From contig NC_054877.1 in assembly GCF_018320785.1 (NCBI RefSeq), forward strand, positions 40,074,151 through 40,138,150: a stretch of DNA of 64,000 bases, read 5' to 3'. This document shows, piece by piece, positions 36,558 to 47,559 of the stretch. Both the position numbers and the translations under genes were made by a program. Below the pieces are notes generated by a model. It saw only the letters and a list, made by a program, of their open reading frames with translations, made no database searches and was not told where the DNA came from. The first letter of the stretch is position 1; the number at the start of each line of letters is the position of its first letter. Source of the DNA: Cheilinus undulatus (lineage: Eukaryota > Chordata > Actinopteri > Labriformes > Labridae).

Positions 36558-38157
36558 GTAAGAGGGTATGGGTATAAGAGGAGTGTCAGAGAGGCAGAGT
36601 CTATCAGAAGTAAAGACGGGCAGATGTTCACCAATCTGCAAAAAACTGCATCTAAAAATTGTAGAACCATATTGGATTTCAGCCCTCGGGCAGCACTGCA
36701 TTAAAAACAGGCTTGACTACTGGAAATCACTGCCTGGGCTCAGGAACACTTCCAGAAATCATTGTAAAGCTGTATCATGCAAAGAAGAAGCCATATGTGA
36801 AAACAATCCTGAAACGGCGTCGTCTTATTTGGGTCAGAGCTCACTTAAAATGGACTGAGGAAAAATGTTAAACTGTTCTGTGGTCAGAGGAATCAAAATT
36901 TGAAGTTCTTTTTGCAAACAACAGATACCATGTCCTGTGAACTAAAGAAGAAAGGGATCGTCCAGCTGGTCATTAGAGCACAGTTCAAAAGCTGGCATCT
37001 CCGATGTATTGAGGTTGCATTAGAGCCTATGGCAAGGGCAGCTTACACATTTGGAAAATGAATATCAATGTTTAAAAGAATGTAGATGTTTGGACCAAAA
37101 TATGCTCCCATCCAGACGTGTCTTGCAGGGAAGGCCTTGCATATTTCAGCAAGACTATGCTAAACTGCATACCACATCCACGACAACAGCATGGCTTCAC
37201 AGTAAAAGAGTCTGAGTGCCGAGCTAGCCTGCAGACCAATAGAAAGCATTTACCGCACCATAAAACGTAAATCCAGCAAAGACCCAGGACTGTTGAGCAG
37301 CAAGACTCCTATATCAGAGAACATTCCTGTACCAAAACCTCTGCAGCTGGTCTCCTCACTTCACAGATATTTGTATCCTTGCAAAGTGGATGGATACGCC
37401 CATTTCCTTGTATCTCACTGGCAAATCCATCTTGCAAAGCTCCCATCTGAACCATTTGGGCCCGGTTACAAAGTGACAGGACCAATCAGTGACGAGGGGC
37501 AGTACTTTCAGGTGCAGCGGAGTTGTGACGTAAACAGAAAACAGCGATAGGTGATTGGTGGAAGAGCTTAGCGTGGATGCTGCTAAAGCACCAGTTTAAT
37601 CAGAACTTGACGACATTTCTTCATTAAATGAAGAACAAAGAACAGCAGTGAGTTGTTTTCTTTTCAAAAATGTCAAAGGTCAAGTACTTACATGTCTTTG
37701 GACGCCATGTTTCGCGTCATTCCTTGGTAGCTGCGCACGCGCAGCTCGATAGCGGCTACGTCACGCGTTTTGTCGCTCTGATTGGCCCATAGAGGTGTGA
37801 CAGACAGAACGTTCATCCAGTCACACTCCGAGTTTTTTTCAAAGCCTCTGCCTTTTCCCAAACGTTTCCTATTGAAGCTTGAAACAAATCCATCTGGTGT
37901 GTCAGGTTAAGATATTTGCAGACTGTTTAGTTGTCAAAAGAGGACGGGATGATACACAACGGTAAACACAGCCCCGTCCCTACTTTTCTGAGATGTGTTG
38001 CTGGCATTAAATGCAACGTGGGCTAATATTTTTCCTGAAATGGTAAAATGTCCCTGTTTTAACATCGTGTTCTTTTGTGAATAAAATCTGTATTTATGAG
38101 ATTTTCAAATCATTGCATTCTTTTGTCATTACATAGTGCTCCAACTTTTTTGGAATT
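36558..38157 (+). pseudogene. Tc1/mariner-type transposon with dead transposase
   Basis: Transposase fragments such as KKKPYV, AHLKWTEEKC, TVLWSEESKFEVLF and GSLHIWK are separated by stops. It ends in the terminal repeat …TGCTCCAACTTTTTTGG. It lacks the extreme 5' end and has several small deletions. A MITE is inserted at 37374-37909. This is an old, inactive copy of a family common in teleosts. Confidence 0.75.
37374..37909. mobile_element. GTCAGGTTA-family MITE (copy C)
   Basis: Runs from TATCCTTGCAAAGTGGATGG to …CCATCTGGTGTGTCAGGTTA. Flanked by a perfect 9-bp duplication AGATATTTG (37365-37373 and 37910-37918). It is inserted into a Tc1 relic. The best-preserved copy of the family here, 536 bp. 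Confidence 0.8.
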
Positions 38158-38329
38158 GGGGGTAGAATACCAACAATTTCAGTGGTCTAAAATCCTTTTA
38201 AATCATCCTGCATTCACGTTTTTATCACAAGTGGTCCTAGTGTGAAAATATTCTTTATTCAGGCTATTTGAGGTAGCAGAAGCTGTAAAACCTCTTTTCC
38301 ATGTCAGCATCTACTCAAGGAGGCGTCTC

Positions 38330-39065
38330 TCTGGCTCCCTCTAGTGGTGGCGCCACGCCACAATTACAAAACCTGATTGTCTATAATAATCGCACCGGGA
38401 AAAGCCCCAACGGTGTTTGACAAAGACACACATCTGAAGGAGAGCGGCTCATCCGGGCTGATATTTACCCTGGAGGATAGAGGCAAGGGTCACTGCTTTA
38501 CCCTTATTATACATCCCTCCACCTCCAACACCACCCATAGATCACTTCAGAGTGACTCAAGGACGCGCCCCCAATATATCTACACAGAGAGAGAGAGAGA
38601 GGGAGAGAGAGAGAGAGAGAGAGAGAAGGGTGCAGGTATTAGTGGAGGTGGGGAGGGAAGCGCACTGGCCGCTGGGACACCAAAAGAAGAGGAGGGGATG
38701 TGTTGTTGTGCTGATGGCTTTCCTCATTCCTCCTCCTATAGGAAGTCGCCTCCTCTTCCTTACGGACACGCAGGTGTAGCCTCTTCATCTATCCTTCATC
38801 CTACTTCTACTACCACCTCCTCTCCTCTCTCAAATCTCCCATGCGCCTTAGCTCTCTTTACTGTCACCAGAGGAGGATTTTACGCGCCGGCTTATGGAGA
38901 TAAACATCATGTTAGGTGAAATGTGGTGCGTCTCTTTTGAGTCGCCGTTGTGAGTGTGAAGCCGGCACGAGGTCTGCAGCAGCACACATGACTTGAACCG
39001 GGCAAAAGGAGGCGGTTGCAACTACAACAGCACTTCATCCACAAAGAGAAGACTTATTGATAACC
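38330..39065 (+). promoter_or_regulatory. Putative rem2 promoter and 5' leader
   Basis: GC- and CpG-richer than the surrounding AT-rich DNA, and mostly free of the transposons that crowd either side. It includes a GA-repeat tract (38585-38627), a CG-containing stretch (38881-38960) and the leader running into the Kozak ATG at 39066. If transcription starts before 38909, the leader carries short upstream ORFs at 38909-38953 (15 codons with the stop) and 38988-38996 (ATG-ACT-TGA). The true transcription start cannot be placed from sequence alone. Confidence 0.45.
38585..38627. repeat. (GA)n microsatellite
   Basis: About 43 bp of GA dinucleotides with one GG interruption, about 440 bp upstream of the rem2 start codon. 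Confidence 0.95.
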
Positions 39066-39077
39066 ATGGCTGACCAG
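39066..39077 (+). CDS. rem2: rem2 coding exon 1 (MADQ)
   Basis: ATG GCT GAC CAG followed directly by the donor GTAAGG. The start context (aaccATGG) is a strong Kozak match. The phase-0 junction joins exactly to the exon at 48319, giving MADQ-YSMFLTT. This is a 12-nt coding piece at the end of a longer first exon whose upstream part is 5' leader. The exon was chosen by three criteria together: Kozak start, consensus donor and matching phase. There is no homology evidence for four residues alone, and the first intron is long (about 9.2 kb). An alternative start would be the Met at residue 7, inside exon 2. Confidence 0.6.
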
Positions 39078-39819
39078 GTAAGGCGACATTTATCGTCCAT
39101 CTCCATGGAAGCCACCTCGTGCGCTTTGCACAATAGCACGCGCGCCAGGTATAGCCCAGACTACACACACCCTCTTTATCTGTCTTTAAGAGAAGAACAC
39201 GGGATTTAATCAGTGTTTACATACAGCACACTTTGGATTCTCTGTCACGGTGTCTCTGTGGGGGAATTCAGGTCAGACTCTGGAGCGTTTCTTCATCTTT
39301 TCTCTGATTTTATGAGGAGACAGCGTGTCTGTGCCGCTCAGCAGTGACTTCATAGTAACCTTTATGCGCCTCACAGCTGCTATTTTTACCCTCTTATTGG
39401 ATCTTTTGTCATTATATGCAGGGTTAGTGAGTCTTTCTATAATGTATGAACCAGGGTTACAGTTCTTAAAGGTGCTCGATCCATCGATATCCCTCTCTGG
39501 ACCATTTTAGCCATCATGGATTATTTCATAGATCGTCTATAATGAGGCATAATGAGCAGCTCTGTAAACATGTTTCAGCAGAATTAAAAGTGCTTTAGAC
39601 AGAAGTAGGCTGCACGAGGCAGAGGAGCAGCGAGCGGTGTAATCTGGCTGTAACGAGGGGAGCATAAAAACATTGCCTGTAGTATTAATTTTGTATTGTG
39701 CACTGTTGTTTGCCCTAGTTTTTGTCGACAGCCTGGCGAGAGCAGCAGATTAACCCCTGACACGCCGGCTCAGCCCGCGGTCACAGTTTCCTGTCTCTGC
39801 ATGTACAGCTCCCCTGAGC

Positions 39820-39905
39820 GCCGCTAACTATAAAGGCCATGCTTAATTGATTAGTTCGTTCAATTAACCTAATTGAGCAACCTCACTGAGCCTGTGTGAG
39901 TGATG
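39820..39905. promoter_or_regulatory. AT-rich homeodomain-site cluster after rem2 exon 1
   Basis: Closely packed TTAATTGATTAG, CAATTAACC and TAATTGAG motifs stand in otherwise GC-richer DNA about 750 bp after the first coding exon. The arrangement is typical of a homeodomain-bound element, but function is unproven. Confidence 0.25.
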
Positions 39906-40273
39906 TGTGTGTGTGAGTGAGTGGGGTAGTGTGAATAAGCAGCTATAACTGACACTAGCAGCCACACCTCAGCTGCATTAGTTAAATAGATACTACCATA
40001 TGGACTACTTAGGTACTAATACTACAGGATACAGGCAATTTAAGTATGACCATGATAATGTAGGCTACAACTGAAATGCTACTTACTACTTCTTTACACT
40101 TTCATGCAATAACATGCAGTAATGTAGAATGATGTGCTATACTATAGTATGCTGTATGACACAGTATACTTCACTATTTTATACTATGATTTATGGCTGA
40201 ATACTTCTATGAAATATTTTATACGTTTCACTATACTGTACAATAATGTTCTATGCTATACTATACTGTACTA

Positions 40274-41696
40274 CAGTGCTTCTCAACCTTGGGGTCGGGA
40301 CCCCACTGGGGGTCGCGAGACACTTGGAGGGGGTCACCAAATGCCTTAAGAAAAACTAAGAATATTTTTTAAATTACTCTCTTGCCACTTTACAACAATT
40401 TTACCAAATTTGAACCCTTTTCATTACTTTTTACCTCAAATTTTAGCACATTTTTGTCACTTGAAACCCATTTGTGTCAATTTGATAGCCTTTCCACCAC
40501 TTTTTTTCTGCCTGTTTTTGTCACCTCCAAACCAATTATCTGCCTATTGTTGCCTCATTATTGTCACTATTAGCCACTTTTTGGACCCCTTTTTTGCCCA
40601 TTTTAACCACAGTTATCCCATTTTTGCCAGTTAACATCAATTTTTCATCCCAATCTACCTTATCTCCCCCAATTTTTTGAACTTTTAAGCACTTTCAGCC
40701 ATTTTTAAATCCCCTGTTACTGCTTTTTGTGCCTGTTTTTGCCAGTTGAATCTATTTATGTTTTTTAAAAATCCAATTTCAACACCTTTTTTCACAATTT
40801 TTTTGTTACGTGTGGGTTGTGAGTAAAACCCAGAAGCAGACGAGGATGATCGGTTTAACAGATTTATTGACAAAGATAACAGTGCTGGGGGGGGGGGTCC
40901 AAAAGTCCAGAATAGTGAGGGGATCCAGTGAGAGTGTGCTGGGTTTGGGGCTAGCGTGAGGCAGAAATGAGGCACTGGAAGAAAAAGAGGAGAGTCACAG
41001 TTAAAATCAGTTCAATAGTTTTCACTCAAAATAGATCACAGGAGGTAACCAGAAGGAGCCGATGTACCGATGTACCACAGTGAGAGGTCGACAATACACT
41101 GGCGCTGAGGCGAAAGTCTGCAGCCTTCTTCAGGGCGAGCTTGATTGCAGAGGAGTCTCATGTGTGAACAATTAGCCTCAGCGCCACGGGGGAAGGGAAG
41201 CAGCCTCAAAGAAGCAGAGTAAAGTTACCCACAACAACCCAGCAAAACGGAACTGGAAATCACCAAAATAAAACCAGAACAGATGAGATCACCACATTTT
41301 TGCCATCATTAACTAATTTAAGCAAGTTTTCCCCCATTTGAAATATGTTTTTAACAAAGTTATTTTCATTTTAAGAAGGCTATTTACTACATAAATGAAT
41401 AGATAGAGATATTTATTTCTGTGATAAGAGTGGTTATTATTTAGGTCAAATATAGAATATGGTTTTCACAGCTTAACCTCACAATCAGCCATGATTTTGC
41501 TGACCTCCATGGGCCCCCAGTTTGGCTGGGTTCCAGAAACCTTCCCCTTTATCCCTCTTCATGGGCAGCCTTGTCTGCACATGACTATTCTTGAATGTTC
41601 ATGGCTGTGTTCAACCACCTTCAGGTACAGCGGGGGTCCTCGGTCTCCGGCACCTTTATTTTGGGGGTCGTGGGCTGGGAAGGTTGAAAACCAGTG
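40274..41696. mobile_element. hAT element with CAGTGCTTCTCAACC ends
   Basis: Left CAGTGCTTCTCAACCTTGGG; right, in reverse complement, CACTGGTTTTCAACCTTCCC. Flanked by a perfect 8-bp duplication CTGTACTA (40266-40273 and 41697-41704). Near its left end is the GGTCGGGACCCC palindrome, and the interior is a run of degenerate CATTTTTGCCA-type words. It is interrupted by a solo LTR. Confidence 0.85.
40804..41296 (-). mobile_element. Solo LTR, probably Ty3/gypsy-type, nested in hAT
   Basis: 493 bp starting TGTTACGTG and ending CACCACA on the + strand, flanked by TTTTT on both sides (a 5-bp duplication, low complexity). Read on the minus strand it runs TGTGGTGATC… to …CACGTAACA and has a poly(A) signal, TCAATAAATCTG, shortly before the end, as expected for an LTR. 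No internal retroelement coding sequence remains, consistent with LTR-LTR recombination. Confidence 0.7.
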
Positions 41697-41715
41697 CTGT
41701 ACTATACTATACTTT

Positions 41716-41765
41716 TATATTATATTATATTATATTATATTATATTATATTATATTATATTATAC
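41716..41765. repeat. (TATAT) pentanucleotide microsatellite
   Basis: About ten copies of TATAT, immediately beyond the right target duplication of the hAT at 40274-41696. Confidence 0.95.
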
Positions 41766-42009
41766 TAAATCACTATATTCAATAGGGCCTTTGTTACAAA
41801 GTATTTTTGTAGTAATAAGAGTTAATTATCTAATAATTTCTCAAGAGTATATCCTCCTGAGACCCTGTGTGCACATACAAGGACATTGTTACATTTTAAC
41901 TTTCCTGCAACATAGAAGCAAATTCTGCCCCTCAAATTTTAGAGATAATTGTCTGAAATTTCCATTAAGTAACTTACTTGTAATGTCTGGACAATTCGCT
42001 TTGAAATTT

Positions 42010-42420
42010 TCCTGAATTTTCTTAAATTTTGGGGTAATATGTCTTTATATTTTGTAGAGTTTGAGAGGACAGAGTCATTTGAAATTTTTCTGTATTTTCA
42101 TTGGAATTTGAGGAATTTATTTATATATTGTGGGGGCTTTCTTTACCATAGTTTCTGTGGAATTTTGGGGGATTTTTTTTGTGAATTTTATCAGACATTT
42201 TAGGGAATTTTGCTTGTAAGTTTTTTAGGAATGTTCATGGTGATAATTTAATGTAAATCTTACTGCTTTTTCAGAGAAGATTACTGAGATGTATGAGGGA
42301 TTATTTAACTTGCTCAGAAGTTTTTTGATAATGCCTTAGAACTTTTAGGGAATTTAGGGTTTTTCATGTTTTGGGGAATTTATATTCAAAAGGAAGTTTT
42401 CTAGGATCTCCAGAACTTTT
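42010..42420. repeat. Degenerate GGAATTTTGGGG-type repeat block
   Basis: Recurring short words such as GGAATTTGAGGAATTTAT, GGAATTTTGGGGGATTTT and TTAGGGAATTTTG give a loose 15-30 bp periodicity. It looks like the interior of an old AT-rich element. Boundaries are uncertain. Confidence 0.4.
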
Positions 42421-42654
42421 TGTGGAAATTTGATTCATACCTGGCCTTAACAAGCTCCTGTGGTCCAACATCAAAATAAGGACTACACGTTACATCTTAG
42501 AACGACTGACACCATTTCTAATTGACTGCACACCCCCTACCAACTGGCTGAGAAACACTCAAAATGTATACAAATTTTAAAAAACTATATTTTTTGTTTT
42601 GTAAAGTCAGATAAGCCTGTTGTCTTTATATGCAGACATTATTTTTTTGAAACA

Positions 42655-43139
42655 AAATTATTAATAAATTGGCATTTTGCTGAGTTATAATTGGTAATAT
42701 TAGGGGAATATTTACCTAGTAATAATGTATTAACTCTCAAGTGATTCCTCATGATATTATGTTAGTTCTCTGGTAATTACGTAGTATTTACCCCAACTGT
42801 AGCCCTCTAACCCTAACCCTAACCTGTGTAATATTGTGGCATTTCTCTGACAGGGGTGTTTCTACCAAGTAAGTTCTCAGGAATAAGATGAAAATTTTCT
42901 ATGTAAGCTGAATCAAAGTGAGTCCTTCCTGACTCACCCTAACCCTAATTTAGGGTTAGGGTGTTAAGGTTAGAGGTTGGGGTTAGGGTTAGGATAAAAT
43001 ACCACCTAATTACTAGAGAAGTACCACAGTATTTTAAGGAATTACTTTATAATAAATACATCATTATTAGGGAAATACTTTATTAATATTACCATATTCC
43101 AAGTTCCTCCCTGGTAAAATGCCAAATTATTATCTAAAA
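42655..43139. mobile_element. Palindromic fold-back element with CCCTAA repeats
   Basis: The two halves are imperfect inverted copies of about 150 bp each. Left-arm words AATTGGCATTTT, GGTAATATTA, TAATAATGTATT, GTGATTCCT, TTCTCTGGTAATTA and GTAGTATTTA recur in order in the reverse complement of the right arm. Near the centre are CCCTAACCCTAACC (about 42806-42824) and a 14-bp-stem hairpin at 42935-42963. Confidence 0.7.
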
Positions 43140-43440
43140 ACTTGATATTTACAACTTAACACAACAAAATTACAAGGCTATTACCACTAAAATAAAGTGT
43201 TGCCTGCTATACAATACGAACCTTTACAATAGTATACTTACCAAAAAATATATATATATTTTATTGAGTTTCTTGAATTTTGGCCATTTAAAGCCTCCAT
43301 TGCAGTTATGTTGTCAAGGGTTGAATTTACTGTAAATAAACCATGAGCAAGATCATTTTCAGAGTATCTTTTTTTGCACTCATTGATCCATATTTCCATT
43401 TGCAACATAGGAAACAAACCTTGTTTGTGTCTCTTCAAAG

Positions 43441-43944
43441 TGGTACTGTAGTACTTGAGAACAGTCTTGGTCTTGAGACTGGTCTCAAGACCACATTTTG
43501 AATGTCTTGGTCTTGTCTCGGACTCGAGAGCATTTTTACTCAGTCTTGTCTCGGTCTTGGACTGGCCAGACTCGTGATTTTCCATCAAGACCAGCCGAGA
43601 CAGCACTGATCTGCTGTTCTTCGACTTCGTTAATTTGATAATAAGGAGGATCACTTATTAAAACAGCAAATAGCTACACGTGCAGAAACTTGGACAGCGG
43701 TCCATTTTATTTTTTAGTCAGAAATAATTGAACACTTACTTTGCAGACACCTTTTTTTTATCTTTCAAATGTATTAAAAAGAAAACTAAAGTTAAAGAGA
43801 GACTGCTCTTTAACTGCTCAACCTTGTCATGTTTCCTTTTTTTATGTTATTGATTTTAATGGTCTTGGTCTTGTCTTGGTCTTAGTGCACTCTGGTCTCG
43901 GGCAAGTCTTGGTCTCGGATAGTGTGGTCTTGAGTACAACACTA
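43441..43944. mobile_element. hAT MITE, TCTTGGTC-rich
   Basis: Ends TGGTACTGTAGTACTTGAGA and (reverse complement) TAGTGTTGTACTCAAGACC, with a perfect 8-bp duplication CTTCAAAG (43433-43440 and 43945-43952). Subterminal regions carry multiple TCTTGGTCTTG / AGTCTTGTCTCGG words, probably transposase-binding sites. 504 bp, non-coding. Confidence 0.85.
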
Positions 43945-43952
43945 CTTCAAAG

Positions 43953-45806
43953 GGAAATAAAGCAACACATTTTTTTGCTGTGAAGTGCAGGGCAATGACA
44001 ATGCAGAGTAGAATAGAAAGCACAACATTATGGATTATATAAAAGTAATGCATTTACAAATAGCAAAAACTAATCTCTTGATCTCTCATGGAGCATTTGA
44101 AACTGATTACAAGTACATATTTTTTTCAGAATTGATATTTATGAGGATATTTATACCAAGACAGGCTCTGAACCTTGATCTAAGATTAGAAAAAAAGCTA
44201 AATTTATGTCCTATTAGACAATGAGCAGCCACATTTAGAAGTAATGGACTCATTAGCAGGTGTTTCACTCTGACATTAACAGCTCAATGTGGCATTTTGA
44301 CCAATGTGTCAAATTTTCTGATATTAAGGAACCCGCTATACACAATATGAACTTAGATCATGGTTTAAAATAGTTATACTATATCATACTAAAGTGTAGT
44401 GTAATGTACTATGCCTCTTTATAAACTACCATAAACTAATAAACTACTATACATTTAAAAAAAAACGGTGTATAACTTAGGCTATCATATATTATACTGC
44501 AGCATGACAAGGCAGAATAATGTGCTATACTTTACTGTAATATACTATGCAGCACTATCATGTACTAAACCAACACGTCCCTCTACTAAATTTTTCTATG
44601 CTACAATAACCCACACAATACTCTTTACCTGTTAAATTATGATCTTATGTTTTATAAAATACTATATCACATGTTTTTACACATTACACTTTGCTGCCTA
44701 TTACTATATGACAAAATAAAACACAATGCCAATCACAGTATACTGAAATATGTTGTACTGCGCCTCACTACACTGCACATTAATTAATGTACTCTTATAC
44801 ATGATGCTATACACAACACCTGTGCAGTATAACAAACTTCATCCTTTTCTATTGCAATGATACTACTAGAATAAACTTTCTGGGTTAAAAGTATGCAGTA
44901 TGACCCTTTGTCAGGCTCTGCCCTCCTTAGTTACTGTTACAAGGTTAGAAAAAAATCTGTTAATGCAGCTTGTTCTCATTGAAAACAATAGAAAACGCCT
45001 CGATTTTACTAAATTTTTAACTTGTCTATTTGATTAAATTCCTTTTTAAAGTTGCCCTCAAGGAAAGTATAAAGCTACAGTAAGTTGTATGAGGATAACT
45101 CAAAGTCCCTAGGAACTTGTTTAAATAGTGAAAAATGTTACTGATGTCTAATGCTTGTGGCACATCAACAAAGGCTTGTTTTTGTCAAATATTATGATCT
45201 GTGCTACTGGACTAGCATAATCTTTTTAAAGTTGCTAAGATGTACATGAACTAGTCTGCTAACGTTACATAGTAGCAACATTAACATTAAACTATGCATA
45301 CTTTACATGCAATGGTAAATGCACTTGAGTTGTATAAAGCTTTTCTGGGCATCTGACTACTCAGTGTGTTTACACAGCAGGTCACAGCTACCCATTCACA
45401 CACATTCACTTTATATTCAGACACTGATGCCAAGGATTGCTCCAGTCCCATTCAATCCATACCCGTTAACATGCTACCGACGAAACACTTGGAGCCAATT
45501 GTTAAGTGTCCAGTTTCATTACATTATAGATACTGAGCGTTAGCAGATCACGTATTGTCAGTGTTGAAAATGTTTTCCTACCTTGTGAGTACTATGAAAG
45601 TATTCTTTGTGATTGTTAATGGGTAGAATTGCCAGTGTGGTTGTCAAAAACATTGAATCCCAAGATGCTAATTTTCCTAATTAAGCTTCGGTTTAGGGAA
45701 AAGGATAGAAAACAATGTGGATTACATCAGCAGCTCTTCCAGTTACCCCAAGCATATTTTGTAAAGTTTAGGTAACCGAATTAAGGCCACAATTTCACTG
45801 CAACAC
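43953..45806. other. AT-rich rem2 intron DNA with ACTATAC-like words
   Basis: From about 44370 to 44800 the sequence is full of TACTATA/ATACTGTA words, like the stretch at 40010-40265 beside the hAT insertion. This suggests a decayed simple-sequence block. Confidence 0.35.
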
Positions 45807-45814
45807 TTTGAAAA

Positions 45815-47267
45815 TAGAGTTGTTCCTATTCCAATACTAGTATCAGAAATACGTCCATACTGCTTGAAATGTTGGTATTGGTATCAGCAGAGATGGAAAG
45901 TAACTTATTACATTTATTCATATTACTGTAATTGAGTAGCTTTTTTGTCTACTTGTACTTGTTTGAGTAGGTTTAAAATCACTACTTTGACTTTAACTTA
46001 AGTATATTTTGAGTGAAGTATTACTGAATAACATTTTATAAAGCATACAGTAGCCTACTGAGTAAAAAAAATAAACAATAAAAGCCACAACAAGGAGGTC
46101 CAAACTTTCTGCCAACATGAAATCGACCAGTTGTTTGGCTTTCACAACACGTGACAGTCAGTACATGCACATAGTGAGAGAAGGATTCCATATTTCTTCC
46201 AAAAACTGCTGTTTCATTGTACTTTAGGTTAGATCTAACCTTATAGTAAGTAACCTGGTTGGAGGCCCATGTTTTCTTGTTGTTGTTGCACATTAAAGAC
46301 AGGCCATATTTTACTGTGAAAGCACCTTGGATATCAAAACTAGCAACTCAGTACTCAGTACTTTGAGTAAATTTTAAAATACTGGTGAGTACTTCTACTC
46401 TAACCAGAGTAACTGTACTTTTACTTGAGTCTGGTACTTTTTCCACTTCTGGGTATCAGTGAGTACACGAGTCGACTGCCATTTAACCATGCTAAATGTT
46501 TGCGTTAAAAAACAGATTATATTCTTCTTCCTTGCCAGAAACCAATGCATGCAAGAGCGACCGTGCATAGAGCAGCGAAGAAAAAGCAAAGGACCACTGC
46601 AGCAGCAAAGACTGGTGGCTGCGTGACATTTTTTTCTCTGAATGTGATCGTTAAATTCCCTTCTAGACCAGTGCTGTCGTACACAACAAGAAGTGACACA
46701 GTTTATCAAAAGTTAGATAACTTTTGAACCATAAATCATTGCCTCTTGCTTGTTTTTCCACTTGAAGCTACTGTAGCTGTTGTGCCTTCCCATTGATGTT
46801 GATGCCTTTGAATCCCTTGTGGCAGCATTTTTAGCAGACCTGGAACTTGTGTGACTTTTTGGGACTTTAATGATTAAATCCACACCAGTAAATGCAATAT
46901 GGAACATATTTTTTTCCATATTAATCCAATTTCGATCATTTTTTACCACTAGCTTGAATGCTAATTGCCATATTGTTTACCCTTTGTGAGTGTCTGTCAG
47001 CTGTTAACGTCATGCTGCCTGAATAGAGCATTATGGAGGGAGATAGAGCCTGTGATGCAGCCCTATTGTTAATTTAATATTCAGTCATAAAACTCAAAAA
47101 AATCAGCAGAAAAACATCATAGAGATGCTATACATTGTGGTTCTATTTGTTGAGCCATGTTCTGAGTCAAATATACATCTTAAATAGTACTCCTTATTTC
47201 CTGATTCCCAACACCTTGGTATCGGAATCTGTATCAGGAAGGAAAAAGTGGTATTGGGACATCTCTA
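45815..47267. mobile_element. hAT element with TAGAGNTGT ends
   Basis: Ends TAGAGTTGTTCCTATTCC and (reverse complement) TAGAGATGTCCCAATACC. Flanked by TTTGAAAA (45807-45814) and ATTGAAAA (47268-47275), seven of eight matching. Subterminal TTGGTATTGGTATCAG repeats are present. A second hAT is nested near its left end. No convincing transposase frame. Confidence 0.75.
45888..46451. mobile_element. hAT MITE nested in the hAT at 45815-47267
   Basis: Ends CAGAGATGGAAAGTAAC and (reverse complement) CAGAAGTGGAAAAAGTAC, with a perfect 8-bp duplication GGTATCAG (45880-45887 and 46452-46459). It contains the GAGTACTTCTACTC / TACTTGAGT words of a common teleost family. 564 bp. Confidence 0.88.
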
Positions 47268-47559
47268 ATTGAAAAGACATGGACCTGGAGAAAGTTTGTC
47301 TAACTGGAAGTTGCCCAGTTTTTCTCCAATTTGTGGGTCAGCAAATCAATAAGAGAGCCAACAAAGTGTCAGTGGTAACATTACAATACAATTTCTCAAG
47401 GAAAACAAGTGAAAATTTTTTTTGTTGTTGTAGTAGACTTTGTCCCAACTTCTCCACCTACACACAATAATGAAATGTAATACACCTGTCCTGAGATAAA
47501 CCCTGACTGTGTGAAGTTTATAATCGCCAGTGTTTGTTGACAATGTGTCAGAGAGCTGC

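Noticed and set aside
38377..38919. A 180-codon open frame over the rem2 promoter region
   Set aside because: It is driven by the GA repeat (a run of Arg/Glu), has no family signature and needs a non-ATG start. It looks like a chance frame in GC-richer leader DNA.
41491..42015. A 174-codon open frame
   Set aside because: It reads through the hAT end and the TATAT microsatellite (repeated Ile/Leu/Tyr) and is a composite of repeats.
42806..42975. Interstitial telomere from a chromosome fusion
   Set aside because: The CCCTAA/TTAGGG units are few and arranged symmetrically inside a palindromic element, so they are better explained as part of that element.
43238..43654. A 138-codon minus-strand frame
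   Set aside because: Its Ser/Lys/Glu-rich part comes from the TCTTGGTC repeats of the hAT MITE at 43441-43944.
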